Shown here: piece after piece, positions 1 to 8,399 of the stretch
How the letters are laid out: each line of letters begins with the position of its first letter
How positions within the stretch are numbered: position 1 is the stretch's first letter
From: Cyclobacteriaceae bacterium
GTDB lineage: Bacteria; Bacteroidota; Bacteroidia; Cytophagales; Cyclobacteriaceae
Assembly (NCBI GenBank): GCA_022842845.1
Contig: JALHOT010000001.1
Coordinates: forward strand, 1-59,831
Reading direction: 5' to 3'
DNA length: 59,831 bases
Translations under genes and position numbers: made by a program
Notes under the pieces: generated by a model
Database searches by the model: none
The model's input: the letters and a program-made list of their open reading frames with translations, nothing else
Told to the model about the DNA's origin: nothing

Positions 1-147
1 TTCTTGAATGAGTGCAGGTGGACTGCGGACTTCGACTGGACCCTCATCCTCAATGGAAAATTTACGCTTACCAAGCTGGATGGAGCAATGAAAATGACAA
101 AATCTATTGATGATCAAACCGATACCTATCGATTAACGCTTCCATAG
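1..147 (+). CDS. C-terminal end of a cut-off hypothetical protein
   Basis: Frame 1 is open from the first base to TAG at 145-147 and gives 48 residues ending in YRLTLP. The gene starts outside the window. The visible tail has alternating hydrophobic and polar residues, as in a beta-rich domain, but no motif I can name. No function is assigned. Confidence 0.5.
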   Translation, partial: FLNECRWTADFDWTLILNGKFTLTKLDGAMKMTKSIDDQTDTYRLTLP

Positions 148-260
148 TATTCCAGGTTTATGAGCTGAAAAATTGAAGGCTGTAGAACAAAGCCATCACT
201 GGTTTCTAAAACCTACCTGCGACTATCGCCCACACAGTAGATACTAAATGCAAAAGTTGA

Positions 261-1079
261 TCAATCCTGCTGTAGAGAACTGTCGCTGCTTATTTTCTTA
301 AAAGGACTTTTCATCAAATACCAAAAGCTTTGTCTTTCTTTTGAGGCAAACTCCTTCAAGCCATACTTCATTTGTGACAGCGGAATCAATTGGAAGGTTC
401 CGAAAATTCTATCCCAGAGAATGAAGATGTCGGCAAAGTTCGAATCGGTGTAGTGTTGCTCCTGGTGGTGATGGACACGGTGATGATCGGGCATCACCAG
501 CACCAGGCCTAAGGTATTATTCAGCCAGCGGGGATAATGAAGGTTGGCATGTTCAAGAAAAAAGAAAAGATAAAGGATAGTATAGTACAAGGCCATGGCC
601 ATGGTGTCGGTGCCGAATAATGCGGCAGTGAGTAAGTTGCCCGTTTGGTAAATCAAAATAATTTCTACCGGATGAAACCTGAAGGTGGTGGTGGAATCCA
701 TGGTATTGTCGCTGTGATGCACACGATGAAGCCTCCACAAAATTGGAAACTTGTGCGAAGCGCGGTGCACCCAATAGGTGGTGAAATCATATAACATCAC
801 ACTAATAATAAGCTTCACCCAAAAAGGCAACTGGATCAGGTATAGTAGTCCGACCTCATGCGCATTGAGCCACTCAATACCACTTACCTGTAGTGTCAGG
901 AAGAAGAGATTCAGCAAGGTGAGTGCCAGCTGAAAAAGTATATTCTGAAATAAATGTGTAGTCCGGTTTTTAAACACAAAAGGATTGCTGAGTATTTGCT
1001 CAAGTGTAAAGAAGACCGTGAGCAATACTATAATAAGGTAATTCGGATTAATATCTATAATCTTATTGACCAGTTCCAT
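261..1079 (-). CDS. Sterol desaturase / fatty acid hydroxylase family membrane protein
   Basis: The 272-residue protein has hydrophobic membrane segments around residues 12-30, 45-65, 78-98 and 145-180. It carries the histidine clusters of this di-iron family: HRASH at 105-109, HRVHH at 118-122, and a third cluster, HHRVHHH, at 199-205. These ligate the two irons that activate oxygen for hydroxylation or desaturation of a lipid. The substrate cannot be read from sequence; sterols are unlikely in this lineage, so a membrane lipid or carotenoid-like substrate is an inference. A -7-like box ends four bases before the ATG at 1079, so the mRNA may lack a leader. Confidence 0.9.
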   Translation of the reverse strand: MELVNKIIDINPNYLIIVLLTVFFTLEQILSNPFVFKNRTTHLFQNILFQLALTLLNLFFLTLQVSGIEWLNAHEVGLLYLIQLPFWVKLIISVMLYDFTTYWVHRASHKFPILWRLHRVHHSDNTMDSTTTFRFHPVEIILIYQTGNLLTAALFGTDTMAMALYYTILYLFFFLEHANLHYPRWLNNTLGLVLVMPDHHRVHHHQEQHYTDSNFADIFILWDRIFGTFQLIPLSQMKYGLKEFASKERQSFWYLMKSPFKKISSDSSLQQD

Positions 1080-1083
1080 GCGA

Positions 1084-1091
1084 TAAAGTTA
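1084..1091 (-). promoter_or_regulatory. -7 box of the sterol desaturase-like gene
   Basis: The minus strand reads TAACTTTA, one base off the Bacteroidota -7 consensus TAnnTTTG. Only TCGC separates it from the ATG at 1079. No good TTTG -33 element is visible. If used, transcription would start at or next to the start codon. Confidence 0.35.
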
Positions 1092-1165
1092 ATGCCCGGT
1101 ACTTTAATCTTAGTTAAGCTTTATTTCGAATTGCCACAGACAAAAGGACATAAGACAAAATCACC

Positions 1166-1543
1166 TTACTCCCTAATAAAACCAAATCTTGCTCTCAAGG
1201 CACGAGGCATACTGTCAAGCGCCCCCTTTTTCAATTCAATAATCACCACCCCAAATTCTCCACGTATGCCATATTTTTGCGTGGCCTCCTCATGCTTCAT
1301 TACCTTGATCGATTGTATCCAATTCGGATCAATCCGTGTTGAATCACCCAATAACTCGCTCCTTTCAAATGTTGTTGTTAAACTGTCTGCTATAATGAAG
1401 AAGATTGGATTACCTAAGTTTTTGGTGGGGCCATCTAAGGTAATGATCACGCCTTGCCTTTTAGCATCAATATTTCCCTGAGCAAGACCCACTAAACATA
1501 TCATGCTTAGCACTGAAGTTATGGATACTATCTTCGCAGTCAT
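1166..1543 (-). CDS. Small secreted TonB-receptor plug-like protein
   Basis: Starting at the ATG at 1543 gives 125 residues. An upstream TTG at 1558 overlaps a -7-like box and is less likely. The N-terminus (MTAKIVSITSVLSMICLVG) is a signal peptide. The C-terminal half reads WIQSIKVMKHEEATQKYG followed by IRGEFGVVII, which matches the end of the plug domain of SusC/TonB-dependent receptors (pattern I.SIEVLKD..AT..YG.RG..GVI.I). There is no beta-barrel. Stand-alone plug-like proteins occur in Bacteroidota; their role is unclear. It is followed on this strand by the sterol desaturase-like gene. Confidence 0.6.
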   Translation of the reverse strand: MTAKIVSITSVLSMICLVGLAQGNIDAKRQGVIITLDGPTKNLGNPIFFIIADSLTTTFERSELLGDSTRIDPNWIQSIKVMKHEEATQKYGIRGEFGVVIIELKKGALDSMPRALRARFGFIRE

Positions 1544-1650
1544 TTCTTGTAGCAGCAAAGTAAATCTGGCTCAATAAGTATTGTCATTATCCAAGATACC
1601 ATAAATCCAGGTCTTCTGCCAAAGCATCATCGCTGACAAGCCATTTGTAT

Positions 1651-1658
1651 TATCTTTA
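1651..1658 (+). promoter_or_regulatory. -7-like box before the lipoprotein serine hydrolase
   Basis: TATCTTTA matches TAnnTTTG at all but the last base and lies 59 bases upstream of the ATG at 1717. The -33 element is not clear. Confidence 0.3.
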
Positions 1659-1716
1659 ATGCGCAAGCTTAAACCTTTCATGCTTTCTATTGTCTAAGGT
1701 CATTAAAATACTTTCT

Positions 1717-2811
1717 ATGCGTCACTTGCTTTTATTATCACTGTTTGGCTTGCTGGGTTTCGCTTGCCAGCAGGAGGAAACACCGGTAAAACCCAGTCTC
1801 TATTTTCCGCCCAACAGCAATACCTGGGAGAGTACCAGTCCGGCAAGCCTGGGTTGGGATGTAGCCAAGCTAGAGGCGCTGAACACTTTCCTAGCCGAGA
1901 ATGATACCCGTGCCTTCATGGTATTGGTAGATGGTAAAATTGTAGTGGAAGAATATTTCGGAAAGCAATTTGATGGGGTTACTAACTTTTCTGCCAGCAG
2001 TAATTGGTATTGGGCTTCTGCCGGAAAAACCATGACCGCTGCCCTGGTAGGCATCGCAGAGTCGCAAGGCAAAATAAATTTTGATACCAAAACATCTGCT
2101 TACCTCGGGCAGGGCTGGACCAGCCTCAGCCCGCAGCAGGAAGATAAAATAACCGTGCGCCACCAACTCACCATGACCACCGGCCTCGATGATTATGCCG
2201 ATGCCAACAGCACCGGAGATGATGACTGCACAGATCCTGCCTGTTTAAAATATAAAGCCGAGCCAGGCGCTCGCTGGGCTTACCACAATGCACCCTATAC
2301 TTTACTGGACGGTGTGATAGCCGCAGGCACAGGCCAAAGCCTCAATACCTTTTTAAGTGAGCAAATGCTCAGTAAGATTGGCATGAGCGCCTTGTACATT
2401 AAGTCGGGTTATAACAATGTATTATACAGCACGCCCCGTTCGATGGCACGCTTTGGCTTACTCTTGCTGGCACGTGGCCAATGGAATGGCACGCAAATTA
2501 TTCCGGAGGATTACGTTGACTTGATGATGAATAGTTCTCAAAGCCTTAACCCTGCTTATGGTCATTTAACCTGGCTCAACGGCAAAGGCACTTTCAAAGT
2601 GCCTGGTCTTCAAACTTCTTTCCCTGGCTCTATGACACCCTTTGCCCCGGCAGATATGTTTGCGGCCATGGGCAAGAACGGACAAGTCATTAACGTAGTG
2701 CCCTCTAAAAATTTAGTGATGATCCGCATGGGCGACAATCCCGATAGTGCCTTGGTGCCTTTCCTCTTTCAGGATCAGATATGGGAGCGTTTAAAGGAGA
2801 TTATCAAGTAA
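1717..2811 (+). CDS. Serine hydrolase, class C beta-lactamase family, probable lipoprotein
   Basis: The ATG at 1717 is preferred to the TTG at 1690 because it starts directly with a lipoprotein signal, MRHLLLLSLFGLLGFAC, with Cys17 as the lipidated residue. The 364-residue protein has the catalytic SxxK motif as SAGK at 101-104 and the YxN motif as YHN at 189-191. The family includes penicillin-binding esterases, D-aminopeptidases and true class C beta-lactamases; this member is probably a cell-surface esterase or peptidase. A CTDPAC segment near residues 171-176 could form a disulfide. It is one of three members of the family in the window. Confidence 0.85.
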   Translation: MRHLLLLSLFGLLGFACQQEETPVKPSLYFPPNSNTWESTSPASLGWDVAKLEALNTFLAENDTRAFMVLVDGKIVVEEYFGKQFDGVTNFSASSNWYWASAGKTMTAALVGIAESQGKINFDTKTSAYLGQGWTSLSPQQEDKITVRHQLTMTTGLDDYADANSTGDDDCTDPACLKYKAEPGARWAYHNAPYTLLDGVIAAGTGQSLNTFLSEQMLSKIGMSALYIKSGYNNVLYSTPRSMARFGLLLLARGQWNGTQIIPEDYVDLMMNSSQSLNPAYGHLTWLNGKGTFKVPGLQTSFPGSMTPFAPADMFAAMGKNGQVINVVPSKNLVMIRMGDNPDSALVPFLFQDQIWERLKEIIK

Positions 2812-3040
2812 GGCCTCCTATTCCACATCGAGAAGGCAGTGCTATAACAATAACAAAGAAACAATAGCCAACACAACGAAAGCTATTGATAATATGCTAC
2901 GCGTAGGTAGTGTTTACAATGCGCCTAATGAACGCTGACATAGGCCCATTTTTTACAACGCACGTCTTATGTAGATTTTTTGCCTGCACTTTGATTTACT
3001 TCATCAACGCTACTTATCAGCGCATCATACAATCCATCAA

Positions 3041-3844
3041 TCAAAAGCCGTCATCCTCTTCTTCTTCCTTCTTGGCAGGATCTTCAGTCACCACTGGTGG
3101 CTTCTTATCTTTCTTTTGCTTTACTTTTTTCTTCTTGCCCCCATCCGGTAATATGGTGGCCGAAGTGGTGCCCTCAAAGCCATCTACACTATCTGCCTTC
3201 GCTTTTGATTTTTTAAACAAGCCTCCACCCTTCTCACGCTTGCCTTTACCCTTACCATTCTCTTCCTTCTTTTCAGCGTTGGCTTCCATAGCCGCCAGCT
3301 TGGCATCAGGCAATACCAACACATGTCGCAAGTACCACATGTAATTATCCTGATCGTTGTTATAACCAAGGGTATCTACCCAGTATTGTTTTTTCTTATC
3401 ATCATATTTCAATACCCTGATCTCCCTTTCTTTAGAAATCATATACTCTTCTTCGGCTGTACCCAGGGAGTCATCCTGTGCTGTGGGAGGGGTAAAAGCA
3501 CTACTGTCGCTCACATCGCGTTCGGCCATAGAGAAGGCTTCTTCCGGTTTTTGATAGCCTTCTTTCAGAGAATCAGGAACAATCACCGGCACGGCCACTT
3601 TCGCTACCGTTTGGATAGAGCGCTCCTTTTTCTTGTAGGTAGTGGGTTCGATGATGAGGAATTTCGACTTGCTGGCCGCATAGACTTTGGGGGCCGAGTC
3701 GTTCACAAAATAGCTGAATTTCTTGCGCAGGGCGTCCTTATCGTGGATGTATGCACTCTGGTAGGCAGGACAAGTCATCGGCTGGTAGGCGCAGCTACTC
3801 AGCAGACAAAGGAGTCCAACGAAGACGAAGAGGGCCCTCAACAT
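3041..3844 (-). CDS. Lys-rich lipoprotein of unknown function
   Basis: The 267-residue protein starts with a lipoprotein signal, MLRALFVFVGLLCLLSSC, with LSSC as lipobox. A folded-looking first part (to about residue 190) has no family I recognise. The last 70 residues are very rich in Lys, Glu and Gly and end in an acidic EEEEDDGF tail. The composition suggests a surface or periplasmic anchor with an extended charged tail. A clean -7 box lies 24 bases upstream. No operon partner is obvious. Confidence 0.65.
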   Translation of the reverse strand: MLRALFVFVGLLCLLSSCAYQPMTCPAYQSAYIHDKDALRKKFSYFVNDSAPKVYAASKSKFLIIEPTTYKKKERSIQTVAKVAVPVIVPDSLKEGYQKPEEAFSMAERDVSDSSAFTPPTAQDDSLGTAEEEYMISKEREIRVLKYDDKKKQYWVDTLGYNNDQDNYMWYLRHVLVLPDAKLAAMEANAEKKEENGKGKGKREKGGGLFKKSKAKADSVDGFEGTTSATILPDGGKKKKVKQKKDKKPPVVTEDPAKKEEEEDDGF

Positions 3845-3867
3845 GAATTCAGTTATGCTTAAGCTAT

Positions 3868-3875
3868 CAAAATTA
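3868..3875 (-). promoter_or_regulatory. -7 box of the charged lipoprotein gene
   Basis: The minus strand reads TAATTTTG, a full match to TAnnTTTG, 24 bases upstream of the ATG at 3844. The -33 region has no clear TTTG. Confidence 0.45.
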
Positions 3876-3899
3876 AGGAAATAACTGAGAAATCCGACT

Positions 3900-4253
3900 T
3901 CAGAGCTGCTTTAAGCTTTCTCTGTCCTTCTTTGGTAATGAGGCACTTACCAGGGTGTAAGAGTCGTCTATCCATTGGCATAGGTGTTTATCGTTTATGC
4001 TTCCGTCCATCATAACGCTGATCCAGTGCTTTTTATTCATGTGGTAGCCCGGCAAAACAGCAGAAAATCTTTCCTGTAAGGCAATGACTTCCTCCGGAGC
4101 CGCCTTAAGGTTGATGCTCTCAAAACTATCCAGGTCGGTCAGGGCAAACATCTTGCCCATCACCTTGTACACAAGGGTATTCGCATCGAAGGGAAATTCC
4201 TCCGTGACGCCCTTTTTGCTAAGGCAATAGGCACGGAAGCTTTCGATGTTCAT
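3900..4253 (-). CDS. MmcQ/YjbR family protein
   Basis: The 117-residue protein fits the whole length of the YjbR/MmcQ fold. The N-terminal part has the typical pattern of LSKKGVTEEFPFD, then VYKVMGKMFAL; the C-terminal half has the typical HMNKKHWISVMMDG. These proteins have a DNA-binding-like cysteine-free fold and no proven reaction. Its ATG directly follows the stop of the small membrane protein gene upstream, so it is the last gene of the ispG operon. Confidence 0.85.
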   Translation of the reverse strand: MNIESFRAYCLSKKGVTEEFPFDANTLVYKVMGKMFALTDLDSFESINLKAAPEEVIALQERFSAVLPGYHMNKKHWISVMMDGSINDKHLCQWIDDSYTLVSASLPKKDRESLKQL

Positions 4254-4478
4254 TTAAAAATAGTTACGGATGATGATGCGGGTAATAATGATGATCACGC
4301 ACGCCAGGAACATGAGCATGGAAATTTTATTGACCCCGTGCATCATTTTAATGTTGATGTTGGAAGGCCTGTTGGGATCCTTCCCCCTGAAGAAATAAGA
4401 GCCTACCTCTCCCAGTTGAAAGAATTCTTTCCAACTTCTTTTCTCTTGCGCTTTGGCTGTGTTTTTTTGCTCTTCCAT
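4254..4478 (-). CDS. Small membrane protein, DUF6728-like
   Basis: The 74-residue protein has a charged N-terminus, a middle stretch with FFRGKDPNRPSNINIKMMHG, and one C-terminal membrane helix (about 50-70). The pattern KDPNRP..N...MHG.N+IS is what I recall for a small bacteroidete family (DUF6728); the family name is from memory. It lies 3 bases after ispG and abuts the YjbR gene, so it is cotranscribed with both. The function is unknown. Confidence 0.7.
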   Translation of the reverse strand: MEEQKNTAKAQEKRSWKEFFQLGEVGSYFFRGKDPNRPSNINIKMMHGVNKISMLMFLACVIIIITRIIIRNYF

Positions 4479-4481
4479 AAC

Positions 4482-6437
4482 TTAATTTTCTTGTTCTACC
4501 CAATCACCATGTTCACGAATCAAATTCACTAATTCATCTACTGCTTTTTCTGTCGGAATATTTCTGCGCACCACTTCTTTGCCCTTGTATAAGGTAATAC
4601 GACCAGGGCCAGAGCCCACATAACCATAATCAGCATCGGCCATCTCACCCGGCCCGTTTACAATACAACCCATAATACCGATCTTCAAACCCTTCAGGTG
4701 GTTGGTTCTTACGCGTATTTTATTGGTAGTCTCTTGCAGGTCGAACAAAGTTCGGCCACAAGAAGGGCAAGAGATATATTCTGTCTTAGAAATGCGGGTA
4801 CGCGTGGCCTGCAAAATATTAAAGGCCGTTTCATTCAGCATCTTCTCAGGGCCACAATTGCGGGCCGAGAGCCAGACACCATCACCTAAGCCATCCAGTA
4901 ACAAGGCACCAACATCGGTGGCAGCATACAGTTGCAACTGCTCTTGCGAGAGGTCAGCATAATTTCTTTGAATGATCACCGGAGTAGAACAGTCATTATT
5001 CATCAGCTCCAGCATCAGCCTGCGTTGCTCGGCCATACCATGCACATTGTTAGTGGTGATGACCAATACCACATTGTTATGCTGGCGCAATTTTTCAATC
5101 AGCGATAACGTAATATCACTGATCGATGCCTGCACAAAATTGAGCACAGCCGAAAGGCTTGTGCCTTGCATAAAAGCTTCTGCTGATAAAAGTGGATAGG
5201 CTCTGTCTTGCTGCTGATGCGTTAACCAGGTGCTGTGATCGTAGATAATACCCAAAGTACCCGGAATGGCGAAGTCAACTACCTTGTTGCCGGTGTACAC
5301 ATAATCGCAGGCCATGTCGGCAATGTTCCACTTATCCAAAGGCACTGAATAATGATAACCTAAGGAGAAAAGCGAAGCCGGACTAATGCTTTCGCGGGCA
5401 GACAAATCTGCCACTACCCTTGGCACCCAATGTTCGCCACCTATGCTAACAACAGCCTGGGTTGATCTGCGATTGTATTCGTAAGGATTAATGGCGTAGT
5501 GCTTGATGTCAGGGATAGCTTGATGATGCGTTCTGTTGTCATAGCGCCTTGCCAGTGTATAGGCTACGGGCACTTCGGCTTCCGGCTCTTCGGTAAGCGA
5601 TACACGAATGGTATCGCCCAGGCCATCTTCCAATAAGGTGCCAATACCAACAGCCGATTTAATGCGTCCATCTTCTCCATCGCCAGCCTCGGTTACTCCT
5701 AAGTGCAAAGGATACGGTTTAAAACCACCTTCATCGAGTTTCTGCACCAGTAAGCGATAGGCTTGCACCATCACCTGCGGGTTGCTGGATTTCATGGACA
5801 CTACGATGTTGTAAAACTGTTCATCTTCGCAGATGCGCAGAAACTCCAAAGCAGACTCTACCATGCCCAGGGGTGAATCACCATAGCGACTCATAATTCT
5901 ATCTGACAGAGAACCATGGTTTGTACCAATGCGCATGGCGGTGCCATGTTCTTTGCAGATCTTAATCAGGGGTGTAAACTTCTCGCGGATGCGATCTAAC
6001 TCCGCCTGGTAAGAAGCCTCTGTATAATCAATAGTCTCGAATCTTTTTTTGTCGGCATAGTTGCCTGGGTTTACCCGCACCTTTTCGACAATGCGCGCAG
6101 CCAGTTCTGCTGCGTTAGGGGTAAAGTGTATGTCAGCCACCAGGGGCACGTTATAACCGCGCTTGCGTAGCTCCTTTTTAATCTCCGCCAGGTTTTGGGC
6201 TTCTTTGAGGCTGGGGGCTGTGATGCGCACATACTCACAGCCGGCCTCCACCATGCGAATGGTTTGCTCTACAGAGCCGAGGGTATCCATGGTATCGATG
6301 GTGGTCATCGATTGTACACGGATAGGGTTGTTGCCCCCCATGGGTACATCACCAATTTTTACCTCTACTGTTTGTCTGCGCTTATATTGAACAAGGCTAT
6401 TGCAATACTGCTTGAAGGAAGCGATGGAGTTATTCAC
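4482..6437 (-). CDS. ispG: 4-hydroxy-3-methylbut-2-en-1-yl diphosphate synthase, long form
   Basis: IspG reduces the cyclic diphosphate MEcPP to HMBPP, the penultimate step of the MEP isoprenoid pathway, using a [4Fe-4S] cluster. At 651 residues this is the long form, with an extra domain between the TIM barrel and the cluster domain, as in Bacteroidota, Chlamydiae and plants. The N-terminus has VKIGDVPMGGNNPIRVQSMT. The cluster cysteines are in CPSCGRTLF from residue 557 and GCIVNGPGE from 590. The start is GTG at 6437: an in-frame TAA lies just upstream with no ATG between, and the family needs the residues that follow. It heads a three-gene run. Confidence 0.95.
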   Translation of the reverse strand: MNNSIASFKQYCNSLVQYKRRQTVEVKIGDVPMGGNNPIRVQSMTTIDTMDTLGSVEQTIRMVEAGCEYVRITAPSLKEAQNLAEIKKELRKRGYNVPLVADIHFTPNAAELAARIVEKVRVNPGNYADKKRFETIDYTEASYQAELDRIREKFTPLIKICKEHGTAMRIGTNHGSLSDRIMSRYGDSPLGMVESALEFLRICEDEQFYNIVVSMKSSNPQVMVQAYRLLVQKLDEGGFKPYPLHLGVTEAGDGEDGRIKSAVGIGTLLEDGLGDTIRVSLTEEPEAEVPVAYTLARRYDNRTHHQAIPDIKHYAINPYEYNRRSTQAVVSIGGEHWVPRVVADLSARESISPASLFSLGYHYSVPLDKWNIADMACDYVYTGNKVVDFAIPGTLGIIYDHSTWLTHQQQDRAYPLLSAEAFMQGTSLSAVLNFVQASISDITLSLIEKLRQHNNVVLVITTNNVHGMAEQRRLMLELMNNDCSTPVIIQRNYADLSQEQLQLYAATDVGALLLDGLGDGVWLSARNCGPEKMLNETAFNILQATRTRISKTEYISCPSCGRTLFDLQETTNKIRVRTNHLKGLKIGIMGCIVNGPGEMADADYGYVGSGPGRITLYKGKEVVRRNIPTEKAVDELVNLIREHGDWVEQEN

Positions 6438-6468
6438 AAGGAAATGCTTTACCCAAAATTAACCATTA

Positions 6469-6490
6469 CTTATTGAAAATGTTCAATAAG
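6469..6490 (-). other. Perfect hairpin between the HIT gene and ispG
   Basis: CTTATTGAA and TTCAATAAG form a perfect 9-bp stem around AATG. It sits between the HIT stop (6520) and the ispG start (6437). No T-tract follows on the minus strand, so it is not a classical terminator. It could set the expression ratio or be an mRNA processing site. Confidence 0.45.
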
Positions 6491-6519
6491 AGGGCTAGCA
6501 AAAGGCCAGAGGATTGTCC

Positions 6520-6915
6520 TCAGGCCATGGCGGCCTTGATTTTATCGGTATAAGCGGCTAATTCCTCTTTGGAAGGATTGAGCTTAGGGCGGGTAAAGTT
6601 GATATCACCCATGCTGTTCATCGGTACCAGGTGTATGTGTACATGGGGTACTTCCAGGCCAATTACTGCTACCCCTACCCTTTTACAAGGCACGGCTTGC
6701 TTTATGGCTTTGGCAACTTTTTTGGCGAAGAGTGTAAGGCCGGCAAAGGCAGCATCCTCCATATCGAAGATATAATCTTGTTCGCGCTTGGGGATGACCA
6801 AAATATGCCCCATCACCAGCGGACTAATGTCATGGATGGCAATGTAATGCTCATCTTCTGCCACGATATAACCGGGAATTTCGCGGTTGATGATTTTGGT
6901 GAAAATGCTGGCCAT
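6520..6915 (-). CDS. HIT family nucleotide hydrolase
   Basis: The 131-residue protein has the histidine triad as HVHIHLV at residues 91-97, the nucleotide hydrolase signature. The N-terminus (IFTKIINREIPGYIVAEDE) is typical of the Hint/HinT branch, which hydrolyses AMP-linked amines and phosphoramidates. Full length. It begins 4 bases after the greA stop and is cotranscribed with greA, an arrangement I associate with Bacteroidota. Confidence 0.93.
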   Translation of the reverse strand: MASIFTKIINREIPGYIVAEDEHYIAIHDISPLVMGHILVIPKREQDYIFDMEDAAFAGLTLFAKKVAKAIKQAVPCKRVGVAVIGLEVPHVHIHLVPMNSMGDINFTRPKLNPSKEELAAYTDKIKAAMA

Positions 6916-6919
6916 AGGC

Positions 6920-7396
6920 TTAGGCAGTAATGTCTATGATTTGGAATTCAATATCACCGGCAGGAGTTTTGATCATGGCACTTTCGCCCTTCTTCTTGCC
7001 CAACAGTCCTTTGCCAATGGGAGATTGAGTCGACAAGCGGCCAATCTTCAGATCTTGTTCTTCTTCTGACACCAGGGTATAGGTAAAAGAAGCACCATTC
7101 TTCATGTTCTTAATGGTAACCTTGGATAGGATAGACACTTTAGAAGTATCAATGTTGGTTTCATCGAGCAAACGCGCATTGGATACAAGGTCTTCCAACT
7201 GCGCTATCTTCGCTTCGAGGTGACCTTGCGCATCTTTGGCTGCATCATATTCAGCATTCTCACTCAGGTCTCCCTTATCGCGTGCTTCAGCAATCTGATG
7301 GGCAATAGCTGTACGGCCCTTGCCTTTCAGTTCTGCTAATTCTGCTTTCAACTTCTCAAAACCTTCGCGTGTATAATATGATATCTTTTTGCTCAT
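6920..7396 (-). CDS. greA: Transcription elongation factor GreA
   Basis: GreA binds the RNA polymerase secondary channel and stimulates cleavage of backtracked RNA. The protein has an N-terminal coiled coil whose tip carries the acidic pair D43 and E46 in GDLSENAEYDAAK, and a C-terminal FKBP-like domain with SPIGKGLLGKKKGE. The ATG at 7396 (158 residues) is chosen over an in-frame TTG at 7405. It is followed by the HIT gene. Its leader carries a strong promoter and an intrinsic terminator, so synthesis may be controlled by read-through. Confidence 0.95.
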   Translation of the reverse strand: MSKKISYYTREGFEKLKAELAELKGKGRTAIAHQIAEARDKGDLSENAEYDAAKDAQGHLEAKIAQLEDLVSNARLLDETNIDTSKVSILSKVTIKNMKNGASFTYTLVSEEEQDLKIGRLSTQSPIGKGLLGKKKGESAMIKTPAGDIEFQIIDITA

Positions 7397-7412
7397 AATC
7401 TTCAACTTTACT

Positions 7413-7452
7413 AAAAAACAAACAACGGCTTTGCGCTGGCAAAACCGTTGTC
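7413..7452 (-). terminator. Intrinsic terminator in the greA leader
   Basis: On the minus strand a 13-bp stem (7451-7439 with 7434-7422, one T-G wobble) closes a CAGC loop and is followed by TTTGTTTTTT. This is a textbook intrinsic terminator. It lies between the greA promoter and the greA ATG. It may end the pentapeptide-repeat gene transcript (stop at 7493), attenuate greA, or do both. Confidence 0.75.
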
Positions 7453-7460
7453 GTGTGTAA

Positions 7461-7491
7461 CAAAGGTATAGGTTTCTTTTATTTAGTCAAA
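7461..7491 (-). promoter_or_regulatory. Full-consensus promoter of greA
   Basis: The minus strand has TTTG at 7491-7488, a 19-base spacer, and TACCTTTG at 7468-7461. Both elements match the Bacteroidota vegetative consensus exactly. Predicted start of transcription is near 7456, only a few bases before the leader hairpin. The promoter abuts the stop codon of the upstream gene. Confidence 0.7.
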
Positions 7492-7492
7492 A

Positions 7493-8338
7493 TCAGGTGC
7501 CGACCAGCTCTGGCAGGTTGGTTTTGATCTCTTCCAGAATTTCATCATCAAAACGAGCCATATAAAGGGTTTTGGCTTTAGACAACTGCTCGATGGTGAG
7601 TCCTTTGGCGCCTCGTAAATCTGCCTTATACAAGCTGGCATTTTCAAAATCAGCGCCCATCAAATAACTGTTTTGCAGGTTAGCTTCCATTAAGTAGGCG
7701 TTATTAAAATTAGCCTTGATCAGGAAGGCACCTTCAAAATTAGTTTTGATCAGGAATGAATCTTTTAAGTTGGCTCCACTGGCATAGGCACCTTTAAGAT
7801 TAGCCTGATTCAGGTTAGAGTTCTCGAAATTAGTTTGGTTTAAGCGGGCATTCTCCAGATTAGATTCTATTAATGATGACTGTTGCAGGTTGCACGAATT
7901 GATATTGGAGCCAGCCAGGTTTACATAGTTGAGGTTGGTGCGTGCCAGGTAGCAATTCACCAAATTGATTTCGTGAATTTTATGGCGGTTCAGACGCTTG
8001 ATATTACCCACCGTACGAAAGGCCGCTTCTTCTGACTCCCACAAACGGAAGTCATCGATTTCATCTTTATACGTGCGAATGCGTTGCCTCACTTCTCCAT
8101 TCTGGTTGAGCCAGAAAATAAGGATACCGATCACCGCGATATCGAAAATCATACCGTGCGCTTCGCTGAGTACCTGACCAACAAAGTTGTAGGTATCATT
8201 AATGTAGTAATGAAGACTCAGGGCCAGAACCAGAAAAGCCACCAACACCAATACGATGGTGGAGGTAAGCAGCGGCTTTTCTATGATATCATCATAGAAC
8301 TCATTAAAACGTTTTAACTGCCTCTTAAAAAAACTCAT
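7493..8338 (-). CDS. Membrane-anchored pentapeptide-repeat protein
   Basis: The 281-residue protein has two membrane segments near the N-terminus (about 24-46 and 62-80). From about residue 120 to 250 it has some 20 pentapeptide repeats of the A(N/D)LxX type, such as ANLKG, TNFEG, ANFNN, ANLQN and ADLRG, which form a right-handed square beta-helix. A short C-terminal helix follows. No DNA-gyrase-protection feature beyond the helix itself is visible, so the role is unknown. The helix probably faces the cytoplasm or is a scaffold at the membrane. Confidence 0.88.
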   Translation of the reverse strand: MSFFKRQLKRFNEFYDDIIEKPLLTSTIVLVLVAFLVLALSLHYYINDTYNFVGQVLSEAHGMIFDIAVIGILIFWLNQNGEVRQRIRTYKDEIDDFRLWESEEAAFRTVGNIKRLNRHKIHEINLVNCYLARTNLNYVNLAGSNINSCNLQQSSLIESNLENARLNQTNFENSNLNQANLKGAYASGANLKDSFLIKTNFEGAFLIKANFNNAYLMEANLQNSYLMGADFENASLYKADLRGAKGLTIEQLSKAKTLYMARFDDEILEEIKTNLPELVGT

Positions 8339-8399
8339 GTCCTTCTTCCAGTCCTGAAATTATCAAATTCTTTTATTCAAAGAAATTTTACCTGCCTGC

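Noticed and set aside
954-1481. Open frame of 175 codons on the plus strand
   Set aside because: It lies across two minus-strand genes, with no family pattern, and is a shadow of them.
3323-3862. Open frame of 179 codons on the plus strand
   Set aside because: Antisense to the charged lipoprotein; no start region or family match.
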